Source: Gordonia sp. ABSL11-1 (GTDB lineage: Bacteria > Actinomycetota > Actinomycetes > Mycobacteriales > Mycobacteriaceae). From it: a stretch of 64,000 nt of DNA. Where the stretch lies: contig NZ_JASXSI010000015.1 of NCBI RefSeq assembly GCF_030315685.1, positions 1 to 64,000 of the forward strand. Reading direction: 5' to 3'. This document shows, one piece after another, positions 16,633-25,121 of this stretch. Every line of letters begins with the position of its first letter. The stretch's first letter is position 1. The position numbers were made by a program, and so were the translations under genes. The notes under the pieces are model-generated. The model did not search any database. It had not been told where the DNA came from and saw only the letters and a program-made list of their open reading frames with translations.

Positions 16633-17763
16633 ATGTCCAATTCAGATACACGTCGATTGGTTCTGCTCAACCCTGGTCCGGTCAATGTCCACGACGATGT
16701 CCGAGCCGCTATCGCGGCACCGGACAGTTGCCATCGCGAACCGGAGGCCGCAGCCTTGATCGACCGCGTGCGAGCCAAGGCAACCACCGTGGCAGGCGGA
16801 GACGATTCGTTCACCTCCGTGGTACTGGCCGGATCAGGTACCGCAGCTCTGGAAGCGGTGTTCTCTTCCGTGGTCCCGGCAAACGGGCGCATCCTGATCC
16901 TCGACAACGGGCATTACGCCGATCGAATAACTCGAATCGTCGATCTGCATCGAATTCCGTACCAGCGGCTGGAATTCGGATGGACTCACGCCATAGACCT
17001 CGCCGAGGTCGATCGCGTGTTGGCCGATGACCCCTCACTGACACATGTGGCCCTGGTACATCACGAGACCAGCACAGGTCAACTCAACCCTTTGCGCGAG
17101 GTGGGCGAAATCGTTGCCCGGCACCGACGTTCGCTGGCGGTCGATGCCATCAGCAGCCTGGGGTCGGAAAAGGTCGATGTGTACGCCGACCACATCGACT
17201 GGTTGGTCTCGACAGCGAACAAAAATCTCGAAGCACTACCGGGTTCGAGCATCGTCACCGCGCGGCACAGCAGCTTCACCGCCCTCGCCGATGTTGCGCC
17301 ACACACGTTCTACCTGGACCTGCACGCACACTACCGCGCGCAAGAACACGAACACGCGCCGCTGTTCACCCCCGCACTGCAGGTCCTCGCCTCACTGGAC
17401 GCGGCGTTGGACAGAACCCTCGACGAAGGAGTCCAGGCGCGAGGAAAACGCTATGCGGCACTGGCCCAACGCATCCGAGAGGGACTGCGTGAGCGCGGAG
17501 CAACGTTCCTGCTCGACCCGGAGCACCAGGCAAACTCGGTCACCAATGTCTACCTCCCCAGTGGAATTTCGTACCTTCAGCTGCACGATGCCTTGAAAGA
17601 ACGCGGTTACGTCATCTACTCCACCCAAGCGCAACTCGACGGTCTCTTCCGAGTAGCCAACATGGGTCAGCTCACCGACAACGACATCACCGGGTTCCTC
17701 CACGCATACGACGACGCCCTCACGGCGCTGTCACAGCAGCTCGATGTGGAGGTCGGTGCATGA
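16633..17763 (+). CDS. PhnW-like class V aminotransferase
   Basis: A 376-aa PLP enzyme that follows 2-aminoethylphosphonate-pyruvate transaminase (PhnW) closely from memory. It begins LLNPGPVNVHDDVR, then has TSVVLAGSGTAALEAVFSS, HVALVHHETSTGQLNPL, the PLP-contacting Asp171 in AVDAISSLG, and the Schiff-base Lys197 in STANKNLEALPG. PhnW interconverts phosphonoacetaldehyde and aminoethylphosphonate. With no phosphonopyruvate decarboxylase here, the aldehyde may instead be phosphonolactaldehyde, giving 3-amino-2-hydroxypropylphosphonate (inference). Amination of phosphonopyruvate to phosphonoalanine is the other option. It starts 45 bp after the MFS gene and overlaps the next gene by 4 nt. Confidence 0.88.
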   Translation: MSNSDTRRLVLLNPGPVNVHDDVRAAIAAPDSCHREPEAAALIDRVRAKATTVAGGDDSFTSVVLAGSGTAALEAVFSSVVPANGRILILDNGHYADRITRIVDLHRIPYQRLEFGWTHAIDLAEVDRVLADDPSLTHVALVHHETSTGQLNPLREVGEIVARHRRSLAVDAISSLGSEKVDVYADHIDWLVSTANKNLEALPGSSIVTARHSSFTALADVAPHTFYLDLHAHYRAQEHEHAPLFTPALQVLASLDAALDRTLDEGVQARGKRYAALAQRIREGLRERGATFLLDPEHQANSVTNVYLPSGISYLQLHDALKERGYVIYSTQAQLDGLFRVANMGQLTDNDITGFLHAYDDALTALSQQLDVEVGA

Positions 17764-19973
17764 ACGCGCAGACATCGACATTGGCGATCGTCGGCGGCGG
17801 ACCCAGCAGCACGTACGTCCTGGACCGCTTGGCAGCGACGGTCGGAGCCGAAACCGGACCGATCCAGCTGCATATCCACATCTTCGACAAGTCCGGGCAG
17901 TTCGGCGCAGGCCAGGTCCACAGCCCCGACCAACCGACCACCAGCTTCCTCAATCGCATCGTCGGTCAAGTAGCTTTCGCCGCCGATGAATCGGTCGAGG
18001 ACGCAGGCCCATTACTGAGCCCCGCGGACAGGCCGACACTCTTGGATTGGTGCCGAAACAAATTCGACGAGACCGGTGATCCGGTCTACGACCTGCAAGC
18101 CGAGGGCTGGCCGAAACGCTACATCCACGGCGAAGCACTGCGTGAGCGATTCGATCGCTACGTCGCTCTCCTGCGCGAGCACCCCGGTGTCGAAGTCGAA
18201 CTACACCACGGTGAAGTGATCGACCTCGTCGACAACGACCGCACGCTCGGCGTGGTGACCGCCGACGGTGGCGACACAGTCGAGGCGAACCACGTTCTGA
18301 TGATCACCGGTCATTCCTCCAACGACCCACTTCACTACCCGAGCCGCCGGCAGTGGACCAGTTTCGCAGCCAAACACCGGGCTGTCTTCGTCCCCTCCGC
18401 ATACCCCCTCGACGCGGCATTCGGCGCGGGGGTGATCGACACGTCCAGCGTCGTCGGATGCCTGGGAATGGGGTTGACCAGCATCGACATCATCCTGCAT
18501 CTGACAGAAGGCCGCGGGGGGCGATTCGAGCGCCCTCCAGATGCTGAACTGGTATACCACCCGTCCGGGCAGGAGCCGAAGTCGATCGCGGTATTCAGTC
18601 GATCAGGGTTGTTCACTTTCGCCAGACCGTACAACGCAAAAGAGCAGGACCTGGGGCGGCTCGAACACCGAGGGGTCTTTCTGACCGAAGACGCCGTAGC
18701 CCAGCTGCGACGCGTGGTCGGTGTTCCGAATCGACTCGGCACCAGAACAGCGCTGCAGCTCGACTTTCGCAAGCAGGTTCTTCCCCTGGTCGTCCTCGAA
18801 ATGGCACACCTGTATTACCGAACTTTGTACGGCGAGAACTTCGGCGAGTATCTCGCGCAGGTGGCCGAAGGGGAGTATCGGGCGTTCCTGGCCGACGGCG
18901 GCGCCGGGGCGAGCTCCGACGAGGCCATCACCAGAGTTCTCGGCCCGCTCGAACGTGCCGTCGATGACGCAGCAACCCGCATCGACGAAGTACTCACCGG
19001 CGCAAGCACGCTCGGCGCTCTGTCCGATGTGTCATGGGACGCACGCGCGGGTCTGAACCGCTACCTCGAGGTCGTCTTCGGGCCAAGCCGTGCGCAGAAG
19101 TTGACAGCCGCAATCGACACGGACGCCTTCGCTGCCGACGTCGCACGCGCCGAATCACCGTATCGACACCCGACCCGCGCTTCGGACAACCGGTTCTCCT
19201 GGGAGAAGGCCATCGAGCCGTTGCCGCGCACCAGGTACTCATCAGGTCGCCACTATCGCGATGCGTTGCTCAATTTCATTGACATCGATCATCGCTGGGC
19301 TGCCCAGAACAACCTCGACAACCCAGCCAAAGCCGCTGCCGACGGGGTATGGCGCGATCTCCGAGACGTGCTCGCCTTTGTTCTGGACTTCGGCGGCCTG
19401 CAGGCGGACTCGCACCGGGATTTTCTCGATGTGTTCATGCGACACCACAATCGCCTCTGCAATGGAGCCGCGCTGGAAGTGATGGAAAAGGTGCGTGTAC
19501 TGATCGAGCAGGGCATCGTCGATGTCTCGGCCGGCCCCGATGCCTACGTACGCACAGACGAGGAGACCGGGCACTTTCACGTGGTCGGCCCGTTGACCGG
19601 AACGGACACGGAGATCGATGTTCTCGTCGACTCCCGTGTCCATCCGTTCGCAGCCGAACACGACATCCTCCCGCTTTACCCGAACCTGCTCCGCCGCGGA
19701 CTCGTCCGCACCTGGACCAACCCCGGCCTGCAGGGACATTCAGATTTCGCACCCGGCGGTCTGGACCTGACCGAAGACTTCCATCCCGTCCGTGCCGACG
19801 GGGCACCCGATCGACGTCTGACTCTGCTCGGACCACCCAGCGAGGGCGTGATGTTCTTCCAACTCGGAGCGCTGCGCCCCAACCAGAACCACCACGTCAT
19901 GCAGGACGTACTGCGGTGGCTCCGCGAATTCTGGTCCTCGGCTCGCCGCGCCGCCGCACACCAATTGGTCTGA
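17760..19973 (+). CDS. Large FAD/NAD(P)-binding oxidoreductase
   Basis: A 737-aa protein opening with a dinucleotide-binding motif, LAIVGGGPSSTYVLDRL (residues 8-24), and matching the FAD-NAD(P)-binding family (Pfam NAD_binding_9) in its first 200 residues: IHIFDKSGQFGAGQVHSPDQ, then HVLMITGHSSNDP. Beyond about residue 200 it has further conserved-looking blocks (VVGCLGMGLTSIDIILHLTEGRGG, RFSWEKAIEP, HFHVVGPLTG, GVMFFQLGALRPNQNHH) that I cannot assign. Members are thought to be flavoprotein oxidoreductases or N-hydroxylases, but few are characterised. In this cluster it may oxidise or N-hydroxylate the phosphonate or its amine. A 94-bp gap follows. Confidence 0.75.
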   Translation: MNAQTSTLAIVGGGPSSTYVLDRLAATVGAETGPIQLHIHIFDKSGQFGAGQVHSPDQPTTSFLNRIVGQVAFAADESVEDAGPLLSPADRPTLLDWCRNKFDETGDPVYDLQAEGWPKRYIHGEALRERFDRYVALLREHPGVEVELHHGEVIDLVDNDRTLGVVTADGGDTVEANHVLMITGHSSNDPLHYPSRRQWTSFAAKHRAVFVPSAYPLDAAFGAGVIDTSSVVGCLGMGLTSIDIILHLTEGRGGRFERPPDAELVYHPSGQEPKSIAVFSRSGLFTFARPYNAKEQDLGRLEHRGVFLTEDAVAQLRRVVGVPNRLGTRTALQLDFRKQVLPLVVLEMAHLYYRTLYGENFGEYLAQVAEGEYRAFLADGGAGASSDEAITRVLGPLERAVDDAATRIDEVLTGASTLGALSDVSWDARAGLNRYLEVVFGPSRAQKLTAAIDTDAFAADVARAESPYRHPTRASDNRFSWEKAIEPLPRTRYSSGRHYRDALLNFIDIDHRWAAQNNLDNPAKAAADGVWRDLRDVLAFVLDFGGLQADSHRDFLDVFMRHHNRLCNGAALEVMEKVRVLIEQGIVDVSAGPDAYVRTDEETGHFHVVGPLTGTDTEIDVLVDSRVHPFAAEHDILPLYPNLLRRGLVRTWTNPGLQGHSDFAPGGLDLTEDFHPVRADGAPDRRLTLLGPPSEGVMFFQLGALRPNQNHHVMQDVLRWLREFWSSARRAAAHQLV

Positions 19974-20067
19974 CACATGCGCCGCGCGGCAATCGAACCC
20001 GCCACTGCAGCAGTCGAACCCAGCGCTGAAGTATCAATCCGACCATTGTCGACACACAGGAGTCCAC

Positions 20068-20721
20068 ATGGCACCGACCCCTCCCAACCAACCCGGTGAT
20101 AGCTCGCTGACTGGTGACGCCACCCTGCAGCTCCCAGAATTCGACACGCCACCACAACACCCACTGCAGCTCCTGCAACAGTGGTCCGCCAGCGCTGCCG
20201 AACGGCATGTCCGCGAACCCAGTTCGGCGGTACTGGCTACAGCGTCGGACACAATCTCCACACGAGTGGTGTCAGTGAAGGACATCACCTCCGAGGGCAT
20301 CGTTTTCACCAGTTTCGCGGACAGTCGCAAAGGCCGTGATCTCGATGTGCGTCCATTCGGCGCAGTAAATTTCTACTGGCGCGAGACTTTGCAGCAAGTG
20401 AACCTCTCGGGCCCGATCGACGATGCTGGTGACGAGACCTCGGATCGGTTGTTCGCCGAGCGGCCGCGCCAAGCCCAGGCCACCACGGCAGTGTCCCACC
20501 AAAGTCACCGCCTCGACGACGAGAACCACCTGCGAGCGCAAGCCCATGAGCTGCTCGCCAGCACCGACGAGATACCCCGGCCCGAGCGATGGCGAGCGTT
20601 CGTGTTGCGTCCGGTCAGCATCGAGTTTTGGTACGGAAGCCCCGACCGTCTTCATCGACGTCTGGTCTACGAGCGCCCCGTACCTACAGCCGACTGGAGC
20701 CACCGGCGACTACAACCCTGA
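20068..20721 (+). CDS. Pyridoxamine 5'-phosphate oxidase-like (PdxH/PhzG type) flavoprotein
   Basis: A 217-aa protein with the PNPOx split-barrel. FMN-contact segments are STRVVSVKDI, GIVFTSFADSRKGRDL and VNFYWRETLQQVNLSG, and it ends in the family's C-terminal domain WSHRRLQP. PdxH oxidises pyridoxamine phosphate; PhzG and other secondary-metabolism relatives oxidise pathway intermediates with FMN and oxygen. A role in cofactor supply for the aminotransferase or as a tailoring oxidase are both possible. The first 30 residues are proline-rich and probably disordered. Confidence 0.85.
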   Translation: MAPTPPNQPGDSSLTGDATLQLPEFDTPPQHPLQLLQQWSASAAERHVREPSSAVLATASDTISTRVVSVKDITSEGIVFTSFADSRKGRDLDVRPFGAVNFYWRETLQQVNLSGPIDDAGDETSDRLFAERPRQAQATTAVSHQSHRLDDENHLRAQAHELLASTDEIPRPERWRAFVLRPVSIEFWYGSPDRLHRRLVYERPVPTADWSHRRLQP

Positions 20722-20757
20722 CCGGATCGATCCGGACACGAGGAGCACCTGACACCC

Positions 20758-21714
20758 ATGGCCGAACAGCAACGAACACGAGTGCTCGTGGTCGATCCCA
20801 TTGCCCCCAGCGCACTCGAACAGCTCGGGCGCGCATACGACGTGAGCGTCAGCATCCGACCAGAACCGGACAAACTCATGGCCCTCGTATTCGATACGGA
20901 CGCGATCGTTATGCGCAGCGGAGTCGAACTCACTGCCGACACCATCGAACGCGCACCCAAGCTACGGGTCATCGCCCGTGCCGGTGCTGGCACGGACAAC
21001 ATCGACCTCGATGCCTGCAGACGAGCCGACATCTGCGTGTTCAATATCCCCGGAGCATCCGCGAACGCTGTAGCCGAACTGGCTCTCGGTCTGGTGCTCG
21101 CACTGACCCGCAACATAGCCCGTAGCGACCGACACATCAGAACCGGATTCTGGGACAAACAGGGCTCCGTCGGCCCGGAGCTGGCTTCTCGATCCGTCGG
21201 CATCATCGGACTCGGACGCATCGGAACACGGTTGGCCGACATCTTCACCGCACTGGGCGCACTCGTGCTCGGCTCCCTCGAACATCCGACACGGGAACGA
21301 GACAGCCAGCTCGCTGCGCGCGGAGTCACCCGCGTGTCGACGGACGAACTGCTGCACCGATCGGACTTCGTGTTCGTGACCGTTCCGCTGACCCCGTGCA
21401 CACACCACCTCATCGGAGCCCCTGAACTGCGCGCGATGCCCAAGCACGCATACCTGATCAATGTCTCGCGAGGAGGAGTGATCGATGAACATGCTCTCGA
21501 ACGCGCCCTACGGTCCGGCTCTATCGCCGGCGCAGCACTCGACGTGCACAACCGCGAGTGGGGAACGCCGCCACTGGCAGAACTCGACAACGTCGTGCTG
21601 ACTCCGCATATCGGCGCAGGCACCGTCGACGCGCAACGCAGAGTGGGCACCATCCTCATCGAGCGCCTCGCAGAGGCGCTTTCGGGCCGCCCCGTCGACA
21701 ACCGAATCGTCTAA
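20758..21714 (+). CDS. D-2-hydroxyacid dehydrogenase (SerA-like), candidate phosphonopyruvate reductase
   Basis: A 318-aa D-isomer-specific 2-hydroxyacid dehydrogenase, the length of the catalytic and NAD domains without a regulatory ACT domain. It has VIARAGAGTDNID (substrate loop, residues 71-83), the NAD-binding GIIGLGRIGTRLAD (148-161), catalytic Arg238 in NVSRGGVIDE, Glu267, and His284 in LTPHIGAG. Its relatives oxidise 3-phosphoglycerate or reduce 2-keto acids. Phosphonopyruvate is the obvious 2-keto acid here; its reduction gives phosphonolactate, the carbon-phosphorus analogue of 3-phosphoglycerate, and would pull the unfavourable PepM equilibrium forward. The substrate is inferred. 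Confidence 0.88.
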   Translation: MAEQQRTRVLVVDPIAPSALEQLGRAYDVSVSIRPEPDKLMALVFDTDAIVMRSGVELTADTIERAPKLRVIARAGAGTDNIDLDACRRADICVFNIPGASANAVAELALGLVLALTRNIARSDRHIRTGFWDKQGSVGPELASRSVGIIGLGRIGTRLADIFTALGALVLGSLEHPTRERDSQLAARGVTRVSTDELLHRSDFVFVTVPLTPCTHHLIGAPELRAMPKHAYLINVSRGGVIDEHALERALRSGSIAGAALDVHNREWGTPPLAELDNVVLTPHIGAGTVDAQRRVGTILIERLAEALSGRPVDNRIV

Positions 21715-21715
21715 C

Positions 21716-22783
21716 ATGACGCCGCACACCTACTACATGAACGCCGCCGTCCTGACCGAAACAGGCCACATACAGCACCGACGAATACCTCGCCCCCAAC
21801 CCCGATCGGACGAGCTGCTGGTTCGAGTCGAAGCCAGTGGAATCTGCGGATCTGACCTCGCGGCGTTTCGCGGCACGCACCCCTACAAGAGCGCGCCCGC
21901 GGTCCTAGGACACGAATTCTCGGGCACGATCATCGACAGCGGCACTGCGGTCACGCGGTTTTCACACGGAGATCTCGTCTGCTCAGCCGCCTTCGCTCAC
22001 TGTGGCCGATGCGGCGACTGCGCCGACGGAGCGACGAATCTGTGCCGCAACAAACTCAACCTCAGCCACCTCGACTGGACCGGCTCCTTCGCCGAATACG
22101 TGATGTTGCGCGAATCCATGACGTATCGCCTACCGGAAGGACTCGACCCGGCAGCGGGCGCCTTGGTCGAGCCGCTGTCGATCGGTCGCCATGCGATCGC
22201 ACTCGCGCAGAACCGCGGAAGCGTCGCCATTCTCGGTTCGGGAACTATCGGGCTGGCTTGCTCGATCGCCGCCCGCCAGCACGACCTGGGACCCGTGGCG
22301 TGCGTCGATCTCGGATCCGACAAAGGTTCGCTGGCAACAGCTGCGGGCGCGCATCACTACATCGACGCCTCCCGTTCGGACCCGGTCGCCGCCGTCACCG
22401 CAGCCTTGGCGGGCGCGGCCGATGTCGTCGTGATCGCCAGCGGCTACCGCGGGGTGTTCGAGCATGCAGCGCACATAGTGCGCCCAGGCGGTGAGGTCAT
22501 CGTGGTCAGCTACTTCGCCGGCGCCACACCGGTAGAGGTCAATGCGTTCGTCGGCAAGGAAGCCACCATTCGCTGCTCCGCGCTGTCGACTGCCGCCGAC
22601 TTCCGCGCCGTTATCGGTTGGCTCGAACAGGGAATGGACCCCACCGCACTGATCACGCATCGATTCGCCCTCGATGAGGCGGATCGAGCATTCTCGCTCA
22701 TGCACGATGATGCCACTCAGACAGGAAAAATCATGCTGCACATAGCAACCGGAAATCCTCAGTCAGACGGGACGAAGCAATGA
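21716..22783 (+). CDS. Zinc-dependent medium-chain alcohol dehydrogenase
   Basis: A 355-aa MDR dehydrogenase. The catalytic zinc ligands are in ASGICGSDL and VLGHEFSG; the structural zinc loop has four cysteines (CGRCGDCADGATNLC); the NAD-binding motif is VAILGSGTIGLA. The start may be ATG 21716 or ATG 21737 (MNAAVLTETGHI); the second is closer to the family N-terminus. It begins 1 bp after the dehydrogenase gene and overlaps the ArgC-like gene by 4 nt. It probably oxidises or reduces an alcohol/ketone or aldehyde on the phosphonate skeleton; direction and substrate are unknown. Confidence 0.88.
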   Translation: MTPHTYYMNAAVLTETGHIQHRRIPRPQPRSDELLVRVEASGICGSDLAAFRGTHPYKSAPAVLGHEFSGTIIDSGTAVTRFSHGDLVCSAAFAHCGRCGDCADGATNLCRNKLNLSHLDWTGSFAEYVMLRESMTYRLPEGLDPAAGALVEPLSIGRHAIALAQNRGSVAILGSGTIGLACSIAARQHDLGPVACVDLGSDKGSLATAAGAHHYIDASRSDPVAAVTAALAGAADVVVIASGYRGVFEHAAHIVRPGGEVIVVSYFAGATPVEVNAFVGKEATIRCSALSTAADFRAVIGWLEQGMDPTALITHRFALDEADRAFSLMHDDATQTGKIMLHIATGNPQSDGTKQ

Positions 22784-23886
22784 GCAGTCCAAACAGCAAA
22801 CTCCGGGTCGCTGTGGTCGGCGGAAGTGGCTACGCAGGGGGAGAGGCATGTCGGCTACTGAGCAACCACCCAGCTGTAGGCGAGGTAGTCCCGACCTCGC
22901 GCGGCGACGACGACTTCGACCGCGCGCATCCCAACCTCCTTGGAAGCGGACTCTCGTTCAAACACACGGACTCCGTCCTGGAAGATCCGAGCAAGTTCCA
23001 TGCCGCACTGCTGTGCACTCCGACCGGGGAAGCGATGCGCATCGCCCCGGCACTACTGGCAGCCGGCCTCACGGTCGTCGATCTCAGTGCCGACTTCCGC
23101 TTCGACAATCCAGGTTCGTTCCGATCCGCCCACGGAAAAGAACACACTGCCACACAGTTACTCGCCGACGCGGTCTACGGAGCAACGGAACTGAACAGAC
23201 ACTCCCTCGACAGTGCCCGCCTGATCGCCAATCCTGGGTGCTACGCCATCACCGCACTGCTTGCGTTGGCCCCACTCATCGACTCACCCTGGGTGGACAC
23301 CGCCGCCCTGATACACATCGCCGCAGTCAACGGGACAACCGGCGCGGGCATCACCCCCAGGCCGGAGACCTCGCATGCCGAGGTCTTCGGTTCGATGCTC
23401 CCGTACAACCTCAGCGGCCACCGGCACGCACCGGAGATCGAAGATCAGCTCAGCCGAATCGCAGGGACACCGATCACCGTCGACCTCGCCACCGCACACG
23501 GCAACTACGCACGTGGCATCTTCATCCAAGCCAGCGTATCGCTACGCGCCGATATCCGAACCGACGTCACCCGAGAGGACATTCTCGGGATCTACACCCG
23601 CCGCTACGGACGCGACGGAGACGGAGACTTCTTCGTACGCATTAACGAACACAACGCTGTCGGCGGACTCACTGACAAAGACTATCGACGCTATCCCAGT
23701 CTGGCATCGGTCGTGGGGTCCAATTTCTGCCACATAGGTCTGGACTACGACCCCAGAATCGGGGTAGTACGCGTGGTCGGGGTCAGTGACAACCTCGTCA
23801 AAGGTGCAGCCGGCTCCGCCATCCAAAACCTGAACGTCGCGCTCGGACTGGACGAAACCACCGGACTACGGACTTACGGCCTATGA
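22780..23886 (+). CDS. ArgC-like acyl-phosphate reductase
   Basis: A 368-aa homologue of N-acetyl-gamma-glutamyl-phosphate reductase. It has the NADP-binding VVGGSGYAGGEACRLL (residues 12-27), VVDLSADFRF, VYGATELNR, the catalytic Cys154 in LIANPGCYAITAL, and GHRHAPEIE with the general-base His. ArgC enzymes reduce an acyl phosphate to an aldehyde. No other arginine gene is nearby; the partner is instead the PGK-like protein that overlaps it by 4 nt. Together they could convert a phosphonate carboxylate to an aldehyde. A true arginine gene carried as a spare copy is much less likely in this setting. Confidence 0.85.
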   Translation: MSSPNSKLRVAVVGGSGYAGGEACRLLSNHPAVGEVVPTSRGDDDFDRAHPNLLGSGLSFKHTDSVLEDPSKFHAALLCTPTGEAMRIAPALLAAGLTVVDLSADFRFDNPGSFRSAHGKEHTATQLLADAVYGATELNRHSLDSARLIANPGCYAITALLALAPLIDSPWVDTAALIHIAAVNGTTGAGITPRPETSHAEVFGSMLPYNLSGHRHAPEIEDQLSRIAGTPITVDLATAHGNYARGIFIQASVSLRADIRTDVTREDILGIYTRRYGRDGDGDFFVRINEHNAVGGLTDKDYRRYPSLASVVGSNFCHIGLDYDPRIGVVRVVGVSDNLVKGAAGSAIQNLNVALGLDETTGLRTYGL

Positions 23887-25121
23887 CCCGACAAACCGAA
23901 GCGACATCGAATACAGCGACACCCGAAGGTCCGCTCGATGGGGTGCCCCTGCTGCGTGAGCACCCAGTCGAGCCGGGGCAGCGATGGATCTACAGCGCAG
24001 GGTTCAATGTCGGACCAGCATTGACCGCCACTTCGCGGATCGACACCGAGCTCAAGGACCTGCGTCGTCTCTCCGATCACGGCGCACGTGTCGCGATACT
24101 GAGCCACCAGGGAAGCCACCGTGACGACTCCGCTCGACATCTGGACTACATTTCCGACTACCTTACCCGAGCCCTCGACCGGGCGGTGTCCTACTTTCCC
24201 GACAACGCCTCCCATGCAGCCCGCGACCGTGCGGAACGAATGACCGACGGTGAGATCGTGGTCTTCGGCAACACCCGATTCCACCGCGGAGAAGAACAGA
24301 ACACACCCGAGCTGGCGGCGAAATTTGCGCACCTGGGTGACTACGTCGCGCTGAGCGGGTTCTCCAAAGCCCATCGGGCACATGCATCGAATGTCGGTGT
24401 GCTCGACCACCGACCCGGTTGGGCGACTACCGCGCTCGTCTCGGACATCGACTTCCTGACTCCGTGGATAATCGGAGCGGACGCGCGGCCCGGATCAGCA
24501 GTCGTGCTTGGCGGCACCAAACCCGAAAAAACCTTGACCGGTCTTGCACACCTGATGGGACGATGTGACGTCCTCGTTCCGGGCGGAGTGGTACTCAACA
24601 CGCTGCTCCAGGCATCCGGGTACGACATCGGCAAATCCGATCTCGGCTCGCAAGCTGGTGCCTGCGCGGCCGCCGCTCGACGTGCACTGGCTGCACCGGG
24701 TCGTACCCGACTACACCTACCGAAGACGGTGTACATCGCCCCTGTCGCCTCGCTGCGCACAGAACCTGCGCGGCCCGTGGCCATCACAGATGGTGTGCCT
24801 GCCGATCACGCGATCGTCGACTTCGATGTCGAACCCTGGGCCCTGCAAGGTGTGCAGCAGGCCACCAGCGTGCTCGTAGCAGGTCCCCCGGCGTACACAG
24901 CCGCAGGACACACCACCGCTACCTCAGCCATCGCAGAGGTGCTACCCACACACGCACTGCTACTGGGCGGCGACACCGTTCTGGAATTACCCTGGGAGGG
25001 TGCAACATCGACCGGAGGTGGATCGGCCTTGCAGCTGATCACCGAAGGCACGAACACCGTCCTCGACCCCCTCCGGCGATCACACCGCCGTCAGACGATC
25101 ACCACACCAGGACTGTCATGA
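23883..25121 (+). CDS. Phosphoglycerate-kinase-like protein
   Basis: A 412-aa PGK-fold protein, the normal PGK length. N-domain landmarks: GARVAILSHQGS (PGK: VVLSHLGRP), FGNTRFHRGEEQN (PGK: ENLRF...EE.N) and the family's HRAHAS. C-domain landmarks: VVLGGTKPEKTL, GPPAYTAAGHTTATSAIAEV, GGDTVLEL and the nucleotide-binding TGGGSALQLI. Several glycolytic active-site positions differ, for example the DxNVP loop reads AGFNVG. PGK phosphorylates the carboxylate of 3-phosphoglycerate. Here the likely substrate is an analogous phosphonate acid such as phosphonolactate, made ready for the ArgC-like reductase. Divergence and context argue against a housekeeping PGK. Confidence 0.85.
   Translation: MTRQTEATSNTATPEGPLDGVPLLREHPVEPGQRWIYSAGFNVGPALTATSRIDTELKDLRRLSDHGARVAILSHQGSHRDDSARHLDYISDYLTRALDRAVSYFPDNASHAARDRAERMTDGEIVVFGNTRFHRGEEQNTPELAAKFAHLGDYVALSGFSKAHRAHASNVGVLDHRPGWATTALVSDIDFLTPWIIGADARPGSAVVLGGTKPEKTLTGLAHLMGRCDVLVPGGVVLNTLLQASGYDIGKSDLGSQAGACAAAARRALAAPGRTRLHLPKTVYIAPVASLRTEPARPVAITDGVPADHAIVDFDVEPWALQGVQQATSVLVAGPPAYTAAGHTTATSAIAEVLPTHALLLGGDTVLELPWEGATSTGGGSALQLITEGTNTVLDPLRRSHRRQTITTPGLS

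Noticed and set aside
22780..23886. ArgC-like gene as part of an arginine operon
   Set aside because: No argJ, argB, argD or argF neighbours. It overlaps a PGK-like gene inside a phosphonate operon on a transposon.
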